In this document: positions 26,944 to 35,539 of the stretch, in pieces
How the letters are laid out: each line of letters starts with the position of its first letter
Position numbering within the stretch: the stretch's first letter is position 1
NCBI RefSeq assembly: GCF_003390325.1
Contig: NZ_QUOK01000005.1
Location: 248,001-312,000, forward strand
Length of the DNA stretch: 64,000 nucleotides
Reading direction: 5' to 3'
Origin: Rhodohalobacter sp. SW132
GTDB lineage: Bacteria; Bacteroidota; Rhodothermia; Balneolales; Balneolaceae
Position numbers and translations under genes: made by a program
The notes under the pieces: generated by a model
Told to the model about the DNA's origin: nothing
What the model saw: the letters and a program-made list of their open reading frames with translations, nothing else
Database searches by the model: none

Positions 26944-27645
26944 TTAAAGTAAACCTGTCGACACTTTTTCCCCTAATCTCATCTCATACGCATCAAGTAC
27001 CAGGCGCGCCATCTGTTCAAGAGTGAACTTTCCTGAGTTTATGATCATATCGTAATCTGTAGGATTTCTCAGATCTTTGTAAAAGTACCTTTTAATAAAA
27101 TCCGCCCGCTCTTGATCCTTCTTTTCGATCAATTTTCGGGCTTCAATTCTGTTCATATCATTTCTTTCAGCATACAGTAAAGTTCTTGTCTTTAATGGCG
27201 ACACCACACGTACGTGAAATGAATTCTCTTTCTCACAAATATAATTTGCACCTCTGCCAACAATTATGCTCTTGCCATGCTCTTCAATAGTTTTTACAGT
27301 ACGGATTAACGACCGGATATAGTTAACATTTGTACTTATTTCACTCATAAATCCGCTTACGGCATCTTCTATATCTGCCTGTCTTCGTTCATCCAGAGTT
27401 TCAAGAAATTTAACATCACTGTCCAGATCCTCAGCAATAGCTCCGAGAATTTCTTTATCCCAAACCTCAAACCCCGTCAATTTTCCCAGTTCTGCAGCCA
27501 TTGCAGCGCCTAATGCTCCAAATTCCCTGGAGATAGTGATAACCGGATATACTGATTCTTTAGCTTCAGTTGATATGGCCTGGGCGTTTCTGCGATTCCA
27601 GGCTCTTATTTGATGATCAACTTTTTTTGAAATATTGATTCCCAT
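26944..27645 (-). CDS. Cytidylate-kinase-like family protein
   Basis: 233 residues of the Cytidylate_kin2 (AAA_26-like) group. The P-loop region reads VITISREFGALGAAMAAELG, the SREFGxxG variant of this family instead of the common GxxxxGK-S/T. FEVWDKEILGAIAEDL and SIIVGRGANYI are further family marks, and a lid with arginines follows (RNDMNRIEARKLIEKKDQERADFIKRYF). It is thought to phosphorylate a small substrate; it should not be read as the housekeeping Cmk. Single gene. Confidence 0.82.
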   Translation of the reverse strand: MGINISKKVDHQIRAWNRRNAQAISTEAKESVYPVITISREFGALGAAMAAELGKLTGFEVWDKEILGAIAEDLDSDVKFLETLDERRQADIEDAVSGFMSEISTNVNYIRSLIRTVKTIEEHGKSIIVGRGANYICEKENSFHVRVVSPLKTRTLLYAERNDMNRIEARKLIEKKDQERADFIKRYFYKDLRNPTDYDMIINSGKFTLEQMARLVLDAYEMRLGEKVSTGLL

Positions 27646-27911
27646 GATAAATGGACTTTTGTTTCATATTAAACCGTGACTTGAGAAGAAACGGTGCAGG
27701 CTACAGCGACCCAATGATACTAAATTGGAAACAATTACATAAAACATTTCACGGCTATGATATTAAATATCACCACAAAAGTCTGCTGAAAGAGCTCTTG
27801 CAGGCTTAAATTATTTTGAAAAATGGCACTATCTAATAAGTGATAATTTCCGGAATTGTACCGTTTTGCCTGCGGTAAGTCTGTAGAGATCAATCCCGCT
27901 TGAAAGACGGC

Positions 27912-28064
27912 TCAAAAACCAAGAATCAGCGCGTGGGGAAACTCCCGGTTTTCAAAACGGCGGACATCCGGTTCATGCGTGTACTGATCCGGCTCCGTCC
28001 ATGCCGCGCCGAGAATATCGGGAGAGAGAGACTCCATTCCGAGATCCAGCATGCGGTTTGAAAC
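27912..28064 (-). pseudogene. Relic of a second class V aminotransferase
   Basis: 50 codons, in frame: VSNRMLDLGMESLSPDILGA AWTEPDQYTHEPDVRRFENR then EFPHALILGF and TGA. It is about 70 percent identical to residues just after the PLP lysine region of the intact enzyme at 11914 (VSNRMLERGMEPLFPDTHGA...). It starts 3 bp from the stop codon of the RND pump gene, which marks a rearrangement point. Confidence 0.85.
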
Positions 28065-28067
28065 GAC

Positions 28068-31000
28068 TCAATCAAATATTCGAGCTCTTAAATCATCAAT
28101 TAGAACATACATTCCGGGCAGAATCAGAAGTGTCAGAAACGTACCCGCAATCAAGCCGCCGATCACGGTTACCGCAAGCGGCTGAAGAATTTCGTACCCT
28201 TCGCCGATCCCGATGGCAAGTGGCAGCATTCCAAATATTGTGGTTAACGTAGTCATCAATATCGGCCTGAACCGAACTTTACCGGCTTCAGAAATGGCCT
28301 CGATAACGTTACGGTTTTCTTTTTTTCGGTACTGTTCAGCAAATTCAACAAGCAGAATAGCGTTATTAACGACAATACCGATCAGAAACACAATTCCAAG
28401 CAAAACAGATGCGCTCAACGATAATCCTGTAATCCATAGAGCGAGGGCTACTCCTATCAGTGCAAAAGGAAGCGAAGCGATGATAACAAGCGGACTAAAC
28501 AGTTTTTCATATTGAATGGACATCACAATAAACACAAAAAAGATGGCAAGCAGGATCGCAATCTGCAGTGATCGGGATGACTCTTCAATCGCCTCCTGCT
28601 CCCCCGCGTAAATCAAACTGTAACCGTCTGGCAGATCAAAACCTTGCATTGCATCCCGTACGCGGCTGCCTACTTCACCCACTGTCGCTTGATTAAGGTT
28701 TACTGTGGTATTGATCCAGACCACGCGAATCTGGTTAAACCGTTCTATATGAGCCGGACCCGTGGTTTCTTCAAATGAGACCAGACTTCCAAGCTGAACG
28801 GTATTTCCAGCCTCGTTCATAATTGGAATCTGCCGGATACCTTCAACGGTTCCGGTCACATCCCGTGAGTACAGTACCCTCACAGGGTATTCAAATCCGC
28901 CCTCCACATAGTGGGTTGGCACAACGCCCTCAATGGCACCATTCAAAAATCCTGCAACTCCCTCTGAGGTAATGTTGAATTGAGATGATCGCTCCTCATC
29001 CACACGAATCAGCATTTGCGGAATTCGTTCATCACGGCCAATCTGAATACTGCCGATTCCTTCAATACCTTCCAGTCTGCTGTAGGCATCCCTCGCAAAA
29101 TCTTCGAGCTGGTCGAGATCTTCCCCGGTAATTCCGACCGCGATATCCGCATCTACCAGGCTGGTCTGCAGCCCTTCTATTCTGGGGCCTCGCACACGCT
29201 GCTGAATAAATGGTAGTCCAAGTTCACTGACTTTTGCCTGGAATTCTGATACCCACTCTTCAGCTCTGAAACCGTCGCGTTCGGAGTGCGGAACAAGCTG
29301 AACCACACCATCGATCATCCCTCCGCGAACAGAAATTTGCCCACCCCGGAAATATCCGCCTACCGTCATGTATTGCGTATCAACATACGGCATCTCTTCG
29401 ATGGTGTCGCGAAGAATTTCCGCCACTTCGTTTGTCGGTTCAATCGAAGTTCCGACCGGAAGTGTAAAACGAAATGTTATTCGTCCGTCATCCACCGAAG
29501 GCAGAAATTCCGTTCCCAGGTCGCGGACAAGCCAGATACTTCCCAGCAGCAGGACGACTACAGCAATCATGAAAAGCCATTTTTTCTGTACTGTTTTGAT
29601 CAGGGATGAGTGATAGGAATCACGGAGGCGGTCGAATCCCCGGTTAAACGCACGAATTCCTCTCGTTCCGGACAACCCCTTGCGGGAATCCGATTCCCTA
29701 AACATGGCAGACAGAGCGGGCACAAGAGTGACAGCCGCAAGAAGAGAAGCCACAATAGCAAAGGCGATGGTAAAGATGAGTTCACGGAAAAGCAGCGCAG
29801 CCAAACCGGTGATCAGCAAAAATGGGAGAACGGCAGCAAGGTTGGTCATGGTTCCGGCTACAACTGCAGAGAGAACCTCACGCGAACCTTCGTGCGCAGC
29901 CGTTTTGGGATCTTTACCCAGATCTTTCTGATGGCGAAAAATGTTTTCGATCATAACAATGGCGTTATCGATCAAAAGTCCCACGCCGAGAGCGAGTCCG
30001 CCCAGGCTCATAATATTTAATGTTAGGCCACCTGCGTTCATCAAAACAAACGTTGCAATTATGGCCACAGGAATCATGAGCGCAACAATCAGAGAACGGC
30101 GGATACTTCCCAGAAACAGGAGAATCACATTCATGGCGAGAAGGCCGCCAAGAATGGCTGCTGTAGTTACCGACTCGATCGAAGAAGTGATGAAAAATGA
30201 ATCGTCACGAATCACTTCAATATCGTAATCAGCTGTGATGAAACCGGAATCTGTGAGTTCATCTATCCGGGATTGGATGTTATCTATCACCTCCACAGTA
30301 TTTGCCATTGGCTGTTTCATGATCGAAACCTGGACAGACTCATCCCGGTTCAGGTAAGCAAAAAGGCGCTGTTCCCGGTTACTGTCTGAGACATCCGCAA
30401 TATCAGACAGGCGCACGGTTCTGTTCATATCAGCAACGGGAACGAGTGTACCGGCCACATCTCTGAAAGAGTTGAAGCGGGTTTCCGTGCGGGCCAGGAT
30501 ATCGTACTCATAGGAGGTAATATTTCCGACAGATACATCCACATTCCGACCGGCAAGTACGCCGCTGAGATGATCGATGGTGATGCCGTATGAACGAAGC
30601 CTTTCGGGATCTGCAACAACCTGGATTTCCCGCTCTTTACCACCTCCCAGGTCGATCGTACCCACACCCGGGATGGAGGATAGCTGGGGCAGCAGGCGTT
30701 GATCTACCCAGTCCCGCACCTCAATGGGTGAACGCACCTGCGACGAAATGGCCAGTTCAAAGACGGGGCTTTGCGAGGGATCCATTTTCATAATTCGCGG
30801 CGGATCGATGCCGTCCGGCAATTCAGTTCGTGCACGTTCGAGTTGCCGGCTTGCATCCTGCAGGGCGATATCAATATCTGTATCAAAATCGAAATACATC
30901 TCGATGTAGCTCCGCCCTTCGGACGCACGTCCATGAATCTCGGTCAGGTTTTCCGTGGCAGATAGATTTCGCTCCAGTGGCCGTGTAACCTGCTCTTCAA

Positions 31001-31220
31001 TCACTTCCGGGGTTACACCCGTATAATTCACCACAACCCGAATATGGGGATAGTCGATCTGCGGCATCAGATCTACCGCCAGCCGGCCGGAAAAAAGGAT
31101 ACCCAAAACGATAACAGCTGATGTGATCGCCAGCGTACTGATCGGCCTGCGAATGGACCAGGATGAGATTCCTTTATAGCGGGAAGTTGATTCTTCGTTA
31201 TCCTTTTCCATATCTGTCAC
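28068..31220 (-). CDS. RND-superfamily efflux pump, HAE1-type
   Basis: 1050 residues, full length for an AcrB/MdtB-like inner-membrane proton antiporter. N terminus MTDMEKDNEESTSRYKGISS WSIRRPISTLAI leads to helix 1; SRQLERARTELPDGIDPPRI is the porter-domain start. Helix 4 has GVGLLIDNAIVMIENIFRH with the proton-relay Asp. A second set of helices starts at about 530 and ends with GSIIVNNAILLVEF-like residues (VNNAILLVEFAEQYRK). It works with the adaptor gene 4 bp upstream; no TolC-type outer-membrane gene lies nearby. Substrates may be drugs, detergents or lipids. A gene relic abuts its 3' end. Confidence 0.93.
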   Translation of the reverse strand: MTDMEKDNEESTSRYKGISSWSIRRPISTLAITSAVIVLGILFSGRLAVDLMPQIDYPHIRVVVNYTGVTPEVIEEQVTRPLERNLSATENLTEIHGRASEGRSYIEMYFDFDTDIDIALQDASRQLERARTELPDGIDPPRIMKMDPSQSPVFELAISSQVRSPIEVRDWVDQRLLPQLSSIPGVGTIDLGGGKEREIQVVADPERLRSYGITIDHLSGVLAGRNVDVSVGNITSYEYDILARTETRFNSFRDVAGTLVPVADMNRTVRLSDIADVSDSNREQRLFAYLNRDESVQVSIMKQPMANTVEVIDNIQSRIDELTDSGFITADYDIEVIRDDSFFITSSIESVTTAAILGGLLAMNVILLFLGSIRRSLIVALMIPVAIIATFVLMNAGGLTLNIMSLGGLALGVGLLIDNAIVMIENIFRHQKDLGKDPKTAAHEGSREVLSAVVAGTMTNLAAVLPFLLITGLAALLFRELIFTIAFAIVASLLAAVTLVPALSAMFRESDSRKGLSGTRGIRAFNRGFDRLRDSYHSSLIKTVQKKWLFMIAVVVLLLGSIWLVRDLGTEFLPSVDDGRITFRFTLPVGTSIEPTNEVAEILRDTIEEMPYVDTQYMTVGGYFRGGQISVRGGMIDGVVQLVPHSERDGFRAEEWVSEFQAKVSELGLPFIQQRVRGPRIEGLQTSLVDADIAVGITGEDLDQLEDFARDAYSRLEGIEGIGSIQIGRDERIPQMLIRVDEERSSQFNITSEGVAGFLNGAIEGVVPTHYVEGGFEYPVRVLYSRDVTGTVEGIRQIPIMNEAGNTVQLGSLVSFEETTGPAHIERFNQIRVVWINTTVNLNQATVGEVGSRVRDAMQGFDLPDGYSLIYAGEQEAIEESSRSLQIAILLAIFFVFIVMSIQYEKLFSPLVIIASLPFALIGVALALWITGLSLSASVLLGIVFLIGIVVNNAILLVEFAEQYRKKENRNVIEAISEAGKVRFRPILMTTLTTIFGMLPLAIGIGEGYEILQPLAVTVIGGLIAGTFLTLLILPGMYVLIDDLRARIFD

Positions 31221-31224
31221 TCCC

Positions 31225-32301
31225 TCAGTTTCTAAATCCGTGTCGCCTGAACGTTCCCACTACGCGAACTTCCGAACCGTCTTCGAGGGCTTCGAGGTTT
31301 GCAGCGGCCACTTTATCTCCCTCTTCTATACCGCTTCGGATTTCTGCAAAACCATCGCGCCTGATGCCAACTTCCACTGAAACCATCTCCAAACGGGTTT
31401 CATCATCGCTGAGTTTAAAGAGATAATATTCGCCATCCCGTTCCGCAACGGCTTCGGATGGTACCGTAAGAACACCGGACCGCTCATCAGCAACAAACCG
31501 AACCCTGGCGAGATATCCCGGCCTCACCGTTGGTTTGTCATCTTCCTGAACAAGCTCCACCTCTACTGTAAAGAGACGCGTTGCAGCGTCAACACCCGGA
31601 AAAATCCTTCGAATAGATCCATTGAAAGTTCGGTCGGGATAAACATCGAGCTGAACTTCAACGTTTTGCCCCACTTCAAGTCCTGCCAGATTCATTTCAG
31701 AAAGTCCCGGACGAATCACCAGGAGATCTAAATCCGCTACCGTAAACAGTTGTTCGTTTTCCGATACACTGTTGCCCGGTTCCACAAGACGTGCAGTAAC
31801 TGTTCCCTGAATCGGGGATGTAACTGTGCCATATTCTATTTCAAGCTCCAGTCGATCCACCTCACTTTCTGACTGTTCAAGAGCCCTGCGCGATGAAAGA
31901 AGTTCAGCCCGGGCAATGGCCTCTCTTTCGAATAAGACTTCGTTACGCTCATTAATATCCCTCGCCTCTTCAAGTTCAGCTCTTGCCCTGCGAAGCTGAA
32001 TTTGCTGCTGACGAACATCCAGCCGCGCCATAACATCGCCGCGATGTACTTCATCTCCCTCTTCAAAATGGACCTCTTCGATCAATCCCGACACGCGGGA
32101 TGCCACATAGGAACGGGTATAGGCTACCACTTCTGATGATATGCTAAAACGATCAGAGAGATCTCTCGCTTCTGCTTCAGCAACCGTGATTGGCGGAGAC
32201 TGTGATGTTTCTGAACTTTCAGAGTCATCATCGCATGCAGTGATGAAAAGTATGATTAACAAAGGTGAAAATAGCCGCAGAAAACGTAGTTTAATTTCCA
32301 T
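31225..32301 (-). CDS. RND efflux periplasmic adaptor lipoprotein
   Basis: 358 residues of the membrane fusion protein family. N-terminal signal peptide with lipobox LFITAC and a following Asp-rich stretch. Then a barrel-sandwich / lipoyl half (VAYTRSYVASRVSGLIEEVH), a helical hairpin (about 95-155, LRRARAELEEARDINERNEV and SRRALEQSESEVDRLELEI), the second lipoyl half (GTVTSPIQGTVTARLV) and the beta-barrel (LEVGQNVEVQLDVYPDRTFN). It links the RND pump to an outer-membrane channel. Operon with the pump gene, four bases apart. Confidence 0.92.
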   Translation of the reverse strand: MEIKLRFLRLFSPLLIILFITACDDDSESSETSQSPPITVAEAEARDLSDRFSISSEVVAYTRSYVASRVSGLIEEVHFEEGDEVHRGDVMARLDVRQQQIQLRRARAELEEARDINERNEVLFEREAIARAELLSSRRALEQSESEVDRLELEIEYGTVTSPIQGTVTARLVEPGNSVSENEQLFTVADLDLLVIRPGLSEMNLAGLEVGQNVEVQLDVYPDRTFNGSIRRIFPGVDAATRLFTVEVELVQEDDKPTVRPGYLARVRFVADERSGVLTVPSEAVAERDGEYYLFKLSDDETRLEMVSVEVGIRRDGFAEIRSGIEEGDKVAAANLEALEDGSEVRVVGTFRRHGFRN

Positions 32302-32426
32302 ATCACAAATAAAAACAAACTAAATAGATTGATTTGTTATAATTTAATAAATAGTGAAGGTTTAAAAAGTGCATGTGAATTGTGGATAAAAACCTCACAA
32401 AAGTTCAATCCGATAGAGATTAAAAT

Positions 32427-33164
32427 ATGAAAAAAACAGCCATCATCACCGGAGCCGCTAATGGAATTGGAAAAGCCGTGGCTGCACTGTATGCAAGCAA
32501 GGGATTTCAAACCGTTCTTGCTGATATTGATTCGGAAAACGGGGAAAAACTTCAGGCCAGTTTGAAGCAGAAAAACCTGGACGCTCTTTTTGTGAGGTGT
32601 GATGTGTCCGATCCTGAATCCATTGACCATCTTGTAAAAACAGCAAAGGATCAATTTGGCCGGATTGATGTGCTGATCAACAATGCGGGCATTTCCGATT
32701 TTGCCCCGCCCGATGAGCTGACCGTTGAGGATTGGGATCGGGTGTTGAACACCAATCTCCGAAGCAGTTTTCTTCTCACCCGCGCCGCAATTCAATTAAT
32801 GAAGGAGAACGGAGGCGGATCTGTGGTCAATATTGCATCCACACGAGCGCTGATGTCAGAGAAAAACAGTGAGGCGTATGCTGCATCAAAAGGCGGACTC
32901 CTGGCGCTGACCCATTCGATGGCGGTTTCCTATTCAGGGGAGAATATCACCATAAACTGCATCAGTCCCGGCTGGATTCACACCGGTGATTACGAAAAGC
33001 TGCGCGATATCGACAACAGTCAGCATCTTTCCGGCAGAGTTGGAAAACCGGAAGATATTGCGCGGGCATGCCTTTTTCTCACACAGCCGGAGAACAACTT
33101 CATCAACGGGGAGAACCTTGTGATCGATGGCGGGATGACACGGAAGATGATCTATGAGCATTGA
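32427..33164 (+). CDS. Short-chain dehydrogenase/reductase
   Basis: 245-residue classical SDR. NAD(P) loop [15 protein letters not shown]; the NNAG motif is in DVLINNAGISDF; catalytic Ser is in IASTRALMS and the YxxxK pair in AYAASKGGL; PG motif in ISPGWIHTGDY. VLADIDSENG has Asp after the second strand, favouring NAD. It reduces or oxidises an unknown alcohol, ketone or sugar. Its 5' region and coding sequence are duplicated as a pseudogene at 25403-25960, so the locus has moved or been copied. Confidence 0.9.
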   Translation: MKKTAIITGAANGIGKAVAALYASKGFQTVLADIDSENGEKLQASLKQKNLDALFVRCDVSDPESIDHLVKTAKDQFGRIDVLINNAGISDFAPPDELTVEDWDRVLNTNLRSSFLLTRAAIQLMKENGGGSVVNIASTRALMSEKNSEAYAASKGGLLALTHSMAVSYSGENITINCISPGWIHTGDYEKLRDIDNSQHLSGRVGKPEDIARACLFLTQPENNFINGENLVIDGGMTRKMIYEH

Positions 33165-33216
33165 GCTTTTGGAAATCTCAAATCAGTTTTCACATATTGA
33201 TTTATTAATGAGAATT

Positions 33217-33304
33217 TGTCGCGTAGTCATCGGATGAGGCATTCATGAATAATATATTGATCCGGAATTATTCGCTTTTTCGGAAAACTCATCCGATGAC
33301 GACA
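33217..33304. repeat. CATCCG-type inverted repeat, copy 3, with long loop
   Basis: GTCATCGGATGAG (33226-33238) and CTCATCCGATGAC (33288-33300), perfect 13-bp arms, with outer TGTC/GACA. The 49-bp interior contains ATTCATGAAT and AATAAT/ATTATT-like minor pairs. It lies between the SDR and the convergent amidohydrolase cluster. Confidence 0.65.
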
Positions 33305-33323
33305 CACCTCATGAACGATCCCA

Positions 33324-34028
33324 TTACACCGAATTCGATAATTCCGACAGACTTTCAGAAATATGTTTGCAGAGAGAATCCCATTGAGATTTACTCGTAA
33401 ACCAATGTTTTTGATTTACCTCGATTTCTATCCCGAGATAATTCTCTGACTCGAATTTCTTGCGGAGAGATGAAGTAAGCCCGTCAGCAGACCCAAGGTA
33501 CGGCCGGTTCATCCTCACCCGGAGTTCAGGAAGATGATCGTCCAACACTATTTTCCAGTTTCGGCAAAACGCTTGTTCAGATTTTTTCTTCGGATCGTAC
33601 AAAAGTCCGATATCCAGGTTTCGCTCAGTTCCCTCCCATACTGGCGTAAACGTATGAACGCTTATATGAATCACGCGATATCCGGATCCCATTCCTTTTT
33701 CGATTTCATCCCGAACGTTCTCCCGGTATGGCAACCAGTAATTCTCCATCAGTGTAGATTTCTGATTGGCCGGAAGAGATTTCGTGAACTGCGAAAACAG
33801 GGATCTGTGACCTTTTGACCGGTTGGGTTCAATTAACAACCGCGTCCAGGGATGGGTGTGGAGATTCGCCCCCATCTTTTCCGCCACTCTCTCTGCCAGT
33901 ACCACTGCTCCCGGGTCCCATCCCCGATGTGAATCCAGTACATCTTCAGAACCTTCAAATAGATGAGACCATTTTTCGGGTACCGCATTGGAGGCGTGCT
34001 CGCAAGATATGATAAACTGATTCTGCAT
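33324..34028 (-). CDS. N-formylglutamate amidohydrolase family protein
   Basis: 234 residues of the FGase family. Metal and substrate motifs: SCEHASNAVPE (9-19), DSHRGWDPGA, EPNRSKGH and ISVHTFTPVWEG. The classical enzyme (HutG) splits N-formyl-glutamate in histidine breakdown, but no hut gene is nearby. Here it is the last gene of a cluster with a GCS2-type ligase (2 bp upstream), an RLAN-RimK ligase and a C39-like peptidase, so it more likely hydrolyses an amide or formyl group on a peptide product. Function inferred from neighbours. Confidence 0.85.
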   Translation of the reverse strand: MQNQFIISCEHASNAVPEKWSHLFEGSEDVLDSHRGWDPGAVVLAERVAEKMGANLHTHPWTRLLIEPNRSKGHRSLFSQFTKSLPANQKSTLMENYWLPYRENVRDEIEKGMGSGYRVIHISVHTFTPVWEGTERNLDIGLLYDPKKKSEQAFCRNWKIVLDDHLPELRVRMNRPYLGSADGLTSSLRKKFESENYLGIEIEVNQKHWFTSKSQWDSLCKHISESLSELSNSV

Positions 34029-34030
34029 TC

Positions 34031-35284
34031 TCAGCTGCCACTCAAAAACATTTCGCCGGCTTCCAGTGCATCACAAAGCTGGGCGTACACCCGTTGCAAA
34101 TCTTGTTTTTGAAAATCATTCGGCAAGGCGTTCAAAATCCGCCTTGCCAGCGGACCGTTTCGGAATATCACCTTGAGTGCATGTTGTGATTCTTCATCAA
34201 TATCTCCCGAATCTTTCACCTGCTCATACAGAAACTGCCACAGATCACCGGCTTCCATTTCGGCTTTGTCGATACCAAACAGCTGCAGATACTCCCGGTT
34301 GGAAATCACTGCTCTCTCGCCATCTTTAACCACGGCCATCAGGATGTCGTAAAGATCTTCTTCACTCCAATTTTTTTGATCGTCCAGGCTGCTCCAGGTC
34401 TCGTCCATCATCCGCTTTGTGGCGGCAACAAAAAGCTGCAAAATAGCGATATCGGCTTTCGGGCACTCCTGGATATCCATCACGCGAATTTCAATTGCCC
34501 CGCGATCAAACCGCGCCATGATGCCCCGGGAATTGAGCCATTCATCCTGCAAAATCCCGTCCGGATCATAAGAGGAGATATCTCGGTACATCGGCTCAAA
34601 AATGGAGCTGTAGTACGCATCACGTGTAAACACACGCTCGGGAATAATCCGGCCCGTGACAAATGGAATTTTGGAAGAGTTGGTACGATACACCTCCATC
34701 CGGTAGTTCAGGAACGGTTTTATTTCGCGGTCCGCAATGGGCGAAGCGGCGGAGAGGGCAGGCAGCAAAGGAGTAAGAATACGCAGTGCCGCACAAAGTT
34801 GTTCAAATTCCGAGTCTCCATTGAACGGCAGATTCAGGTGAGTGCTCTGGAGGTTCGCCCAGCCGTGGCCGCGGCAATCAAAAATTCGGTTATAGGCATC
34901 ATAAATCGGGTTGTCTTCATGAGGCCAGATTTTCATCTCGGTGAAGGGATCCATCCACGGATGCATGGCGCCGGGCATCAGCTTGGCATTCAGGGCTTCC
35001 AGCTTTTGATTCACTTCCTGAACTTCAGCCTGGAAATCCCGGCCTAATCCCAAAAGATTTATAGACGGACCATCACTTTTGATTTCGATCACATGCAGAA
35101 CCAGCTCGTTGCTCCAGGCAAACGGGCCACGGGAAACCTCGTTGGCAATCTCCCCGGCAACCGATTTCAGCAATTTATCCGATACCGGCAGCACATCCAG
35201 CATATCGCGATCCACAATCATATATTCCATCTCCACACCGTACCCATCAAAAAGGTGCAGCGGTCGTTTTTGCCGGATTTTCAT
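34031..35284 (-). CDS. Glutamate-cysteine ligase-like (GCS2) amidoligase
   Basis: 417 residues of the GCS2 family (glutamine-synthetase fold). YGVEMEYMIVD gives the GxExE metal-binding start; RGHGWANLQSTHLNLPF is the central substrate/metal region; RFDRGAIEIRVMDIQECP is the matching late motif. These enzymes form gamma-glutamyl amide bonds with ATP. With a RimK-type ATP-grasp ligase in the same cluster, it probably builds part of a small peptide or tags one. Next gene starts 2 bp after its stop. It is separated from the RimK gene by 255 bp holding a repeat. Confidence 0.85.
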   Translation of the reverse strand: MKIRQKRPLHLFDGYGVEMEYMIVDRDMLDVLPVSDKLLKSVAGEIANEVSRGPFAWSNELVLHVIEIKSDGPSINLLGLGRDFQAEVQEVNQKLEALNAKLMPGAMHPWMDPFTEMKIWPHEDNPIYDAYNRIFDCRGHGWANLQSTHLNLPFNGDSEFEQLCAALRILTPLLPALSAASPIADREIKPFLNYRMEVYRTNSSKIPFVTGRIIPERVFTRDAYYSSIFEPMYRDISSYDPDGILQDEWLNSRGIMARFDRGAIEIRVMDIQECPKADIAILQLFVAATKRMMDETWSSLDDQKNWSEEDLYDILMAVVKDGERAVISNREYLQLFGIDKAEMEAGDLWQFLYEQVKDSGDIDEESQHALKVIFRNGPLARRILNALPNDFQKQDLQRVYAQLCDALEAGEMFLSGS

Positions 35285-35398
35285 AAAGTTGAGATATTTT
35301 TCAGGAAATTAATTTATTGGTATTATTTATAAGAAAAATCTCTTCTCGAGAGACTGTAAAAAATACCTTGTCAAATTATCGGTGCCTTTAAATTTTTA

Positions 35399-35469
35399 AC
35401 CGCAAGGGACGCAAACAGCCGCGGAGGTTATTTATTCATATTCTTTGCGTATTTAGCGACCTTGGCGGT
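35399..35469. repeat. CCGCAAGG/CCTTGGCGG inverted repeat inside the ligase cluster
   Basis: ACCGCAAGG (35399-35407) pairs with CCTTGGCGGT (35460-35469), and CGCAAA (35410-35415) with TTTGCG (35444-35449). It sits between the RimK and GCS2 genes, so it may be a terminator, attenuator or processing site in the operon. Confidence 0.6.
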
Positions 35470-35539
35470 ATATTTTTTAGGTTATCACAATATCATAGAT
35501 CATTTTCTCACCGCCTCTTAATGGGAGATTTAACTCACA

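Noticed and set aside
28213-30965. Many antisense frames over the RND pump gene
   Set aside because: All are shadows of a well-supported 1050-residue gene.
33324-34028. hutG of a histidine breakdown pathway
   Set aside because: Family fits, but there are no hutH, hutU or hutI genes, and the gene is bound to two ligases and a peptidase.
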